Of a DNA stretch of 10,061 nt, positions 5,218 through 10,061 are shown piece by piece. The notes below the pieces were generated by a model that worked only from the letters and a program-made list of their open reading frames with translations, was not told the origin of the DNA and searched no databases. Numbering within the stretch: position 1 is the stretch's first letter; each line of letters begins with the position of its first letter. The stretch is from contig JAGAFM010000136.1 in assembly GCA_017612655.1 (NCBI GenBank), positions 1-10,061 of the forward strand, written 5' to 3'. A program made the position numbers and the translations under genes. Origin of the DNA: Clostridia bacterium (GTDB lineage Bacteria; Bacillota; Clostridia; Oscillospirales; CAG-272).

Positions 5218-7002
5218 ATGAGAACTTTGACCGTAAACGGAAAAGACATTTCCTTTTATTCCATTGTCCTGAAAACCAATCCGGAGCCTGCAGAAAAAAG
5301 AGCAGCTGAATTCCTCGCCCGCGTGATTGCTGCCTCCTGCGGCGTCTCGCTTCCCGTTGCCGACCGGAAGACCGGACCGTCTATTCTTATCGGAATGCTC
5401 CCGGAAAATCCTGAGATCAAGTGGGACGGATTTCGGATCTGTTCCGACGGGGATTCCGTCCATCTCTGCGGAAATCTTGCCCGCGGTACGCTCTATGCCG
5501 CGTACGATTTTGCGGAACGTTTTCTGGGTTACCGCTATCTGGCAGTCGATACCGAGATTATCCCGACAGAGGGCTCCTTTGAGATTCCCGCGTCCTTCGA
5601 TCTGATTCAGAACCCCGGTTTCGAAGGGCGGAGAACGGACTGCCAGCCGCCGATTTCTTATCCGGAGGTTGCCTCCCATTACCGCCTGAACGACTGCATG
5701 CACCTCGACGAAACCTACGGAGGGCTATCCCCCAATTCCGGGGAGTGTCATACGTTCGGCCGCCTGTGTCCCCCCGAAAAATACTGGGATACCCATCCGG
5801 AGTACTATTCTCTCTGGGAAGGAAAGCGGGTGAAAGTGGGCAACGACTTCAGCTTTGACGCACAGCTGTGCCTTTCCAATCCCGACGTGATCCGCATCGC
5901 AACGGAAAACGCTCTCGACTGGATGCGCAAACACCCGGATCTGAAAATCCTCGAGATCTCCCAGTGCGACAACCCCAGATACTGCACCTGCGAGAACTGT
6001 GCCAGAATCGACGAGGAGGAGGGAACGCACTGCGGGACGATCATCCGGTTTGTCAACGCAATCGCGGAAGCGGTGGAAAAGGAATTCCCGGACGTCATGG
6101 TCCGCACGTTTGCCTACATTTATTCCAGACAGGCTCCGAAGATCACCCGGGCAAGGAAAAACGTTCTGATCCGCTACTGCACGATCGAGGCCTGCTTCCG
6201 TCACGCCCTGAACGACCCGTCCTGCAAACGGAATTACGGCGTATTCAACACGCAGCTTGAGGAATGGGGGAAAATGGCGGATCAGGTATCCATCTGGGAC
6301 TATGTGTGCAACTACAAGTGCTACATTACCCCGTTCCCGAACCTGATCGCTCTCTGGAAAAACGCAAGAATGTTCGCCGACAACAACGTTATCCAGGTCT
6401 TCGAGGAATCCACAGGAAGCACGTTCGCGGACGGTGCGTACGGAGATCTGAAGGCGTATCTGATCGGCCGTCTTCTCTGGAATCCGTACATGACCTGGGA
6501 AGAGTACTGTGCGGAAATCGACACCTTCCTTGCCGGATTCTACGGCCCCGGGTGGCGGGAGATTCGTGACTACATCAAAATGGAGCACGAGGTTACGGCG
6601 GACAAGAAGATGAGATGCTTCGCGGACGTGGACGTCTCGGAGACGATGCACTGCGATAACAAGGAGATCGAAAACTTCTACTACGGGGAATACATCCCGA
6701 AGGCCTACCAGCCGCCGCTGGAGGATTCCTTCCTTTCCGGTCTGATCGAACGTCTCGACGAGGCTTTCTCCTATTGGGACAAAGCCTGGGCTCTTGCGGA
6801 AAACGATACGCAGAAAATGCATATCGAACGGAGCCGCACCTCTCTGACGTACCTCAAGCTGTTCTGTACCCGTCACGACAAGAAGACCATGACGGCTGAG
6901 GAGAAGGCAGCGTACGAAGCCGAAGTCAACCGTTTCTACGAGGATAAGGAGAAATACGGCTTCCATTACAACATTCACACCTCTGCGGCGCACCGCAGGT
7001 AA
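5218..7002 (+). CDS. DUF4838 domain protein, predicted glycoside hydrolase
   Basis: The ATG at 5218 has AGGAGG nine bases upstream and gives 594 residues; the open frame extends back to 5146 but without a ribosome site. Residues ~1-130 resemble the small alpha/beta domain that precedes the barrel in GH20 and alpha-glucuronidase-type enzymes (EKRAAEFLARVI..., GPSILIG..., RGTLYAAYDFAERFLGYRYLA). From about 150 to 420 the DUF4838 pattern is clear, including HPEYYSLWEGKR, LCLSNPDVI and ISQCDNPRYCTCENC, with a Cys cluster at 250, 256, 258 and 261. The last ~150 residues look mainly helical. No signal peptide is present, so it should act in the cytoplasm on imported oligosaccharides. It stands alone, with its own promoter and a strong terminator. 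The family has a predicted glycosidase barrel; the substrate is unknown and I cannot assign a catalytic pair with certainty. Confidence 0.85.
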   Translation: MRTLTVNGKDISFYSIVLKTNPEPAEKRAAEFLARVIAASCGVSLPVADRKTGPSILIGMLPENPEIKWDGFRICSDGDSVHLCGNLARGTLYAAYDFAERFLGYRYLAVDTEIIPTEGSFEIPASFDLIQNPGFEGRRTDCQPPISYPEVASHYRLNDCMHLDETYGGLSPNSGECHTFGRLCPPEKYWDTHPEYYSLWEGKRVKVGNDFSFDAQLCLSNPDVIRIATENALDWMRKHPDLKILEISQCDNPRYCTCENCARIDEEEGTHCGTIIRFVNAIAEAVEKEFPDVMVRTFAYIYSRQAPKITRARKNVLIRYCTIEACFRHALNDPSCKRNYGVFNTQLEEWGKMADQVSIWDYVCNYKCYITPFPNLIALWKNARMFADNNVIQVFEESTGSTFADGAYGDLKAYLIGRLLWNPYMTWEEYCAEIDTFLAGFYGPGWREIRDYIKMEHEVTADKKMRCFADVDVSETMHCDNKEIENFYYGEYIPKAYQPPLEDSFLSGLIERLDEAFSYWDKAWALAENDTQKMHIERSRTSLTYLKLFCTRHDKKTMTAEEKAAYEAEVNRFYEDKEKYGFHYNIHTSAAHRR

Positions 7003-7063
7003 ACCGTTTCGGATCTCCGGGTCCGCGTGATCCGGGTTCGGGTCCCCGCACCGAGGAATGCGA

Positions 7064-7112
7064 AAAGCTCCGCCTTGCTGTACAGCAGGACGGGGCTTTC
7101 GTTTCGTTTTTT
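7064..7112 (+). terminator. Strong intrinsic terminator after the DUF4838 gene
   Basis: Arms of 17 bases (7064-7080 and 7083-7099) pair along their length, allowing three G-U pairs, around a two-base loop within the self-complementary ctgtacag. The T-rich tract gtttcgtttttt follows. It lies about 60 bases after the stop codon. Confidence 0.85.
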
Positions 7113-7135
7113 ATAAACGGTATACCATGTGTTAT

Positions 7136-7157
7136 CTGGACTGCGTCGAGAAATTGA
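7136..7157 (+). repeat. 22-bp repeat motif, copy 2
   Basis: It matches 4901-4922 at 20 of 22 bases in direct orientation. Its last ten bases, gagaaattga, also form the left arm of the 69-bp dyad at 7142-7210. Confidence 0.6.
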
Positions 7158-7210
7158 TTCACGTGTACCTGTACGTCCGCGCGGTACTCGGTTGTCAATT
7201 TCTCACCGCA
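7142..7210. repeat. 69-bp symmetric imperfect inverted repeat
   Basis: From outside in, the paired parts are TGCG/CGCA, then GAGAAATTGA (7148-7157)/TCAATTTCTC (7195-7204), then GTACC (7165-7169)/GGTAC (7183-7187). The unpaired gaps are equal on both sides: 2, then 7, with a 13-base centre. Nineteen base pairs in all, symmetric about position 7176. It is non-coding and lies between the terminator and the AAA ATPase promoter. It could be a miniature mobile element or a protein-binding hairpin. Confidence 0.6.
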
Positions 7211-7267
7211 ATCTAATAGTGAAAAAGCCTAAAACAGCAAAACATCGATTAAAACAGCATCGGACTG

Positions 7268-7296
7268 TTGATTTTATCGGAAAAGTGTGGTATAAT
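7268..7296 (+). promoter_or_regulatory. Sigma-A promoter of the AAA/DUF4143 gene
   Basis: TTGATT (7268-7273), 17 bases, then a perfect TATAAT (7291-7296). AAGGAGG at 7305-7311 follows nine bases before the ATG, so the transcript has a very short leader. Confidence 0.75.
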
Positions 7297-7320
7297 ACTG
7301 CCGCAAGGAGGTTTTAGAAT

Positions 7321-8568
7321 ATGTATATAAAGAGAACAGCAGAAAAAATGATCCTTGAGGTCAGCAAATCGTTTCCGTGTATAGTTGTTTACGGACCGAG
7401 ACAGGTAGGCAAATCCACAACCATAGATATCCTTTTCGGTGAAAAATATCGAAAAGTTACGCTCGACGATACCGATGACCGCGCTCTTGCACTGAGCAAT
7501 CCGAAACTATTTCTTGAGTCATACGGATGGCCGCTTATCATAGATGAGATCCAGAAAGCGCCGGTACTGCTTGACGAAATAAAAGCAATAATCGACAAGC
7601 AAAGACTCGTTTGGATGAAAAGCGGAGAGAAACGTCAGTTGATGTTCATACTGACAGGCTCCAACCGTTTTGAACTCCAAGAAAGCATATCCGACTCTTT
7701 GGCAGGCCGCTGCGGTATAATTGACATGGCGTCCTTTTCACAGGCCGAAAAATACGGATATAAAAATCCTTTATTTTCCCCTGATCTCTCCGAAATTCGC
7801 AAGCGCGAAACATCCGGGCGCAGATACCGCACAAGAAAAGAAATCTATGAGGACATTTTCATCGGCGGGATGCCGGATATCTGTACCGGCGAATCAGAGC
7901 GTGATGCTTATTTCAAGTCTTATCTCAACACCTATATCGAAAAAGACGTTCTCAAACTGATTTCCGCGTCAAGCGAAATGCAGTTCCGAAATTTTCTATC
8001 AATAGCCGCACTCCGGACTGCTCAGGAACTTCATTACGACGAGATTGCCGCGAATGTCGGGATTGACGTCCGCACCTGTAAGAGATGGATCTCCATTCTT
8101 CAGACATCTGGAATCATCTATCTCCTTCAACCGTATATGGCAAATATCTCGAATAGAATCATCAAAGCGCCTAAGCTGTATTTCACAGATACCGGTCTTT
8201 GCGCATATCTCTGCAAATGGCCGAACGCTGAGATGCTGGAAAACTGCGCGATGAACGGAGCCTTTTTTGAGACCTTTGTTGTAAGTGAAGTAGTAAAGAA
8301 CTTCTATGCGTACAATAAGGATCCCTCAAAAAATCTCTTTTACTACAGAGATATTGACCGCAAAGAAATCGATCTTCTGTTTGTGGAAGGAGATATTATC
8401 TATCCGATCGAGATCAAAAAAGGCACCTCTCCGACAAAACCGACCAAGAATTTTGATGTGCTTGAAAAATACAAGCTTAGGATCATGCCTGGACTTGTTA
8501 TCGACACTTGCGACAGAATAAGAGCTATCAACGAAAAAGCATATACTTTCCCTGTGTATCTCTTATAA
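7321..8568 (+). CDS. AAA-type ATPase with DUF4143 C-terminal domain
   Basis: The protein has 415 residues with a strong ribosome site. The N-terminal ATPase carries Walker A GPRQVGKST (25-33), a Walker B-like LIIDEIQK (~72-79) and a sensor-like ILTGSNRFEL (~109). Residues ~210-285 include a probable winged-helix stretch (ELHYDEIAANVGIDVRTCKRWISILQTSGII). The end holds EIDLLFVEGDIIYPIEIKKG, with Asp352, Glu364 and Lys366 spaced as in PD-(D/E)XK folds; this is the usual DUF4143 architecture. These proteins are common in gut bacteria and archaea, and their role is not established. Base and codon use are plainly more AT-rich (many AAA, ATA, GAA) than both neighbours. It has its own promoter and no partner gene, so acquisition by transfer is likely. 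Whether it acts on DNA is unknown. Confidence 0.88.
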   Translation: MYIKRTAEKMILEVSKSFPCIVVYGPRQVGKSTTIDILFGEKYRKVTLDDTDDRALALSNPKLFLESYGWPLIIDEIQKAPVLLDEIKAIIDKQRLVWMKSGEKRQLMFILTGSNRFELQESISDSLAGRCGIIDMASFSQAEKYGYKNPLFSPDLSEIRKRETSGRRYRTRKEIYEDIFIGGMPDICTGESERDAYFKSYLNTYIEKDVLKLISASSEMQFRNFLSIAALRTAQELHYDEIAANVGIDVRTCKRWISILQTSGIIYLLQPYMANISNRIIKAPKLYFTDTGLCAYLCKWPNAEMLENCAMNGAFFETFVVSEVVKNFYAYNKDPSKNLFYYRDIDRKEIDLLFVEGDIIYPIEIKKGTSPTKPTKNFDVLEKYKLRIMPGLVIDTCDRIRAINEKAYTFPVYLL

Positions 8569-8607
8569 TATTCGTATGGACACTTTTCGCAGAAAACGAA
8601 AAAACAG

Positions 8608-8636
8608 TTGACAAAAGCTTCCGGGAGAGGTATAAT
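8608..8636 (+). promoter_or_regulatory. Consensus sigma-A promoter of the rpsF-ssb-rpsR operon
   Basis: TTGACA (8608-8613) and TATAAT (8631-8636) are both perfect and separated by exactly 17 bases, fitting a strongly expressed ribosomal protein operon. It begins only 40 bases after the stop codon of the AAA gene. I see no convincing terminator between them. Confidence 0.9.
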
Positions 8637-8641
8637 ATACA

Positions 8642-8689
8642 ACCGCGGCATCGAACCGCGCAACCTTTCAGGATTTTACCGGATCCTGA
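8642..8689 (+). ncRNA. Candidate S6:S18-binding leader element
   Basis: The leader holds two hairpins. One is CGCGG/CCGCG (8644-8648 and 8656-8660) around seven bases. The other is a perfect 7-bp stem TCAGGAT/ATCCTGA (8668-8674 and 8683-8689) with the loop tttaccgg. An autoregulatory RNA that binds the S6:S18 complex and exposes a CCG trinucleotide is known upstream of rpsF in many bacteria. The CCG at 8679-8681 in this loop fits, but I could not test the full consensus. Confidence 0.5.
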
Positions 8690-8716
8690 CATAAGTCCAT
8701 AAGGAGGTGCAATACT

Positions 8717-9010
8717 GTGGAAAAGTACCTGAATTCCTACGAAACCATGTTCATTGTCAACCCGCAACTGTCCGAAGAAGACACGAAGGCTGTCATTGAA
8801 AAGTTCACCGCGCTCATTTCCGAGCACAGTGAAGGCATGGAAGTCAGCGAATGGGGAAAGCGCAGACTCGCTTACCCGATCAATGACCTTCCGGAAGGGT
8901 ATTATGTTCTTGTTTCCTACAAAGGGGAGCCCAGTTTCATCGCAGAGCTGACCCGTTTGTTCAACATCAACGAGAACATTATGCGTTCCATGACCACCAG
9001 AGTGAAGTAA
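8717..9010 (+). CDS. rpsF: 30S ribosomal protein S6 (bS6)
   Basis: The gene gives 97 residues, the normal length. The start is GTG with AAGGAGG at 8701-8707. The start MEKYLNSYETMFIVNPQLSEED, the middle WGKRRLAYPINDLPEGYYVLVSY and the end LTRLFNINENIMRSMTTRVK are characteristic. S6 binds S18 and then 16S rRNA in the platform of the small subunit. It is the first gene of the operon and lies 15 bases before ssb. The GTG start and the leader hairpin suggest translational control by the S6:S18 complex, with repression spreading to the downstream genes. Confidence 0.97.
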   Translation: MEKYLNSYETMFIVNPQLSEEDTKAVIEKFTALISEHSEGMEVSEWGKRRLAYPINDLPEGYYVLVSYKGEPSFIAELTRLFNINENIMRSMTTRVK

Positions 9011-9025
9011 GAAAGGAGTCCGACT

Positions 9026-9499
9026 ATGCCAAGCCTGAACAAAGTGATCCTGATTGGAAATCTCACCGCGGATCCCGAACTGAAGACGACCGCAGGAGGC
9101 GTTTCCGTCTGCTCGTTCCGAATCGGCGTTCAGAGAAGGTTTAGGGATTCCAACGGACAGTCCGTCAGTGATTTTATCAACATCGTTGCATGGCGACAGA
9201 CTGCTGAATTCATCAGTAAGTTCTTTCGTAAGGGCCGTCCGATCTGTATCGTAGGTTCCATCCAGACCCGTGACTACACGGATCAGCAGGGGAACAAACG
9301 GTATGTCACTGAAGTCGTAGCGGATGAAGCATCTTTTGTCGAATCCAAGAGTTCGCAGGATGCCTCCTATACGACCCCGGCGTTTGCCGGTCTGGAAAAC
9401 GGTTCCGCTCCCTCTGCGGCGGAACAGCCCGCTGCGGCCGGTCAGCCTGCCGCACCCCAGCTGGAGGTTATGAACGGGGACGACGATCTCCCATTCTGA
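9026..9499 (+). CDS. ssb: Single-stranded DNA-binding protein
   Basis: The product is 157 residues, with AAAGGAG seven bases before the ATG. The OB-fold covers residues ~1-108, with the usual MPSLNKVILIGNLTADPELK start, FINIVAWRQTAEF, and GSIQTRDYTDQQGNKRYVTEVVAD. A flexible Ala/Pro/Gly/Gln linker follows. The acidic tip GDDDLPF ends the protein and recruits replication and repair partners. SSB acts as a tetramer that coats single-stranded DNA. Its place between rpsF and rpsR is the standard Firmicutes arrangement, so this is the housekeeping copy rather than a mobile-element one. Confidence 0.97.
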   Translation: MPSLNKVILIGNLTADPELKTTAGGVSVCSFRIGVQRRFRDSNGQSVSDFINIVAWRQTAEFISKFFRKGRPICIVGSIQTRDYTDQQGNKRYVTEVVADEASFVESKSSQDASYTTPAFAGLENGSAPSAAEQPAAAGQPAAPQLEVMNGDDDLPF

Positions 9500-9545
9500 T
9501 TCGTTCAGCTGAGAATCTGATTCACAACTACGAAAGGAATTGAAA

Positions 9546-9833
9546 ATGGATAGCACGAAGGAAGTCAAAGAAGTGCACGAGCAGAAAGAACCAGCTGCTA
9601 AGCCCTTCCGTCCGGCGAACCGCGGCAAGAGAAGAAAAGTCTGCCAGTTCTGCGCGGAGAAGATTGATTATGTTGACTACAAGGATGTCAACAGACTCAG
9701 AAAGTACATTTCCGAGCGGGCAAAGATTCTCCCCCGCCGGATTACCGGAACCTGTGCAGCCCACCAGCGTCAGCTGACGGATGCGATCAAGCGCGCGAGA
9801 ATCGTTGCGCTTCTTCCCTACATCAGCGACTGA
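9546..9833 (+). CDS. rpsR: 30S ribosomal protein S18 (bS18), zinc-ligand type
   Basis: The protein has 95 residues from the ATG at 9546, with AAAGGA upstream; a TTG two codons earlier is in frame but worse placed. The core is RRKVCQFCAEKIDYVDYKDVNRLRKYISERAKILPRRITGTCAAHQRQLTDAIKRARIVALLPYI. The CxxC with a later CxxH keeps the presumed zinc ligands, so this is the C+ form. The N-terminal ~25 residues form a charged extension rich in Glu and Lys. It pairs with S6 on the small subunit platform and closes the operon 46 bases after ssb. Confidence 0.97.
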   Translation: MDSTKEVKEVHEQKEPAAKPFRPANRGKRRKVCQFCAEKIDYVDYKDVNRLRKYISERAKILPRRITGTCAAHQRQLTDAIKRARIVALLPYISD

Positions 9834-9873
9834 TAGGCAGGTCCGCTGCGGCGGATTGAAGAAAACACAAAAT

Positions 9874-9904
9874 GAGGACAGGAAGATTCCTGTCCTCTAT
9901 TTTT
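9874..9904 (+). terminator. Intrinsic terminator of the rpsF operon
   Basis: A perfect 11-bp stem, GAGGACAGGAA and TTCCTGTCCTC, with a two-base centre spans 9874-9897 and is followed by tattttt (9898-9904). It stands 40 bases after the rpsR stop. A smaller hairpin, tccgc/gcgga at 9842-9855, precedes it. The group II intron begins two bases after the T-tract. Confidence 0.93.
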
Positions 9905-9905
9905 G

Positions 9906-10061
9906 GTGCGCCCGGCGGCACACGTTTCTAACGGGTGAAAGTCCCGAATCTGCCCGGTAGCGGGAAGGATATAGCCGAAGGCAAGGGTGTCTACTGCGAA
10001 GTAGAATCTGAAGGAAGCCGGATGTGGGGGAAAACCACGGGCAAATCTCTGGCCTGACGAA
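9906..10061 (+). mobile_element. Group II intron, class C-like, 5' part of domain I (partial)
   Basis: The stretch starts with the GTGCG typical of group II intron 5' ends and continues GTGCGCCCGGC. It then shows the conserved domain I order gggtgaaagtcccgaa (9940-9955), aaggcaagggtgtc, gcgaagtagaatctgaagga and a later ctctggcctgacgaa. This order closely follows the class C intron of Oceanobacillus iheyensis as I remember it. The rest of the ribozyme and any reverse transcriptase/maturase lie beyond the window. The intron sits directly behind an intrinsic terminator, the insertion preference known for class C introns. Because it lies after the operon's terminator, it does not interrupt a gene. 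Whether it is full length and active cannot be seen. Confidence 0.88.

Noticed and set aside
5725..6993. 422-residue minus-strand frame opposite the DUF4838 gene
   Set aside because: Shadow of a well-supported gene, with Val/Arg/Leu-rich sequence and no recognisable domain or ribosome site.
7142..7210. Integron attC site
   Set aside because: The stepped stem is reminiscent, but the required GTTRRRY and RYYYAAC core sites are not at its ends and no cassette array follows.
8585..8605. Terminator after the AAA gene (ttttcg/cgaaaa)
   Set aside because: The stem is only six mostly A-T pairs and there is no proper T-tract, so it is too weak to call.
8528..9628. 366-residue minus-strand frame across rpsF and ssb
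   Set aside because: It is antisense to conserved housekeeping genes with full-length products; no domain is seen.
1..10061. CRISPR array, tRNA or rRNA genes
   Set aside because: No regularly spaced repeats and no tRNA or rRNA core motifs were seen on either strand.

Overview
The window most resembles a chromosome segment of a Clostridia-class Firmicute with moderately high GC (by eye mid-50s % in the main genes), perhaps an uncultured gut or rumen Oscillospirales/Ruminococcaceae-type organism. The basis is the Firmicutes-style rpsF-ssb-rpsR operon, an S18 with zinc-ligand cysteines, AGGAGG ribosome sites, sigma-A-type TTGACA-17-TATAAT promoters, and a DUF4838-type glycosidase common in such carbohydrate users. 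The taxon is inference; no 16S or other diagnostic marker is present.

Layout. (1) 1-681: the AT-richer 3' end of an unidentified + strand gene, then a dead, internally deleted ISL3-family element bounded by inverted repeats at about 149-168 and 658-677. It holds only a frameshifted N-terminal part of the transposase. (2) 761-4707, minus strand: a probable three-gene envelope operon, read from a promoter near 4798 leftward. It encodes a class A beta-lactamase-like lipoprotein with Cys at the nucleophile position, an ABC exporter half-transporter and an unidentified lipoprotein. A ~50-bp repeat lies on both sides of the last gene. (3) 4800-5217: a divergent regulatory region with a 45-bp two-step dyad, a perfect 10-bp tandem repeat, a promoter and two operator-like palindromes. 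(4) 5218-7002: a DUF4838 glycoside hydrolase-like protein, closed by a strong terminator (7064-7112) and a 69-bp two-step inverted repeat. A 22-bp motif recurs on both sides of this gene. (5) 7321-8568: an AT-richer, stand-alone AAA ATPase with a DUF4143/PD-(D/E)XK-like C-terminus, with its own promoter and probably acquired. (6) 8608-9904: the rpsF-ssb-rpsR operon with a consensus promoter, a candidate S6:S18 autoregulatory hairpin in its leader, and a strong terminator. (7) 9906-10061: the 5' end of a class C-like group II intron placed directly behind that terminator; it runs off the window.

How it works together: the rps operon is housekeeping (ribosome and replication/repair). The minus-strand operon looks like an envelope or export module, and the DUF4838 gene like a regulated glycan-degradation function. 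The ISL3 remnant, the AAA/DUF4143 gene, the repeated dyad elements and the group II intron mark the junctions between these blocks as spots of insertion. No complete novel defence or mobile system is evident. The least ordinary items are the Cys-nucleophile lipoprotein operon, the ISL3 miniature element, the paired dyad elements around the glycosidase, and the terminator-targeted intron.
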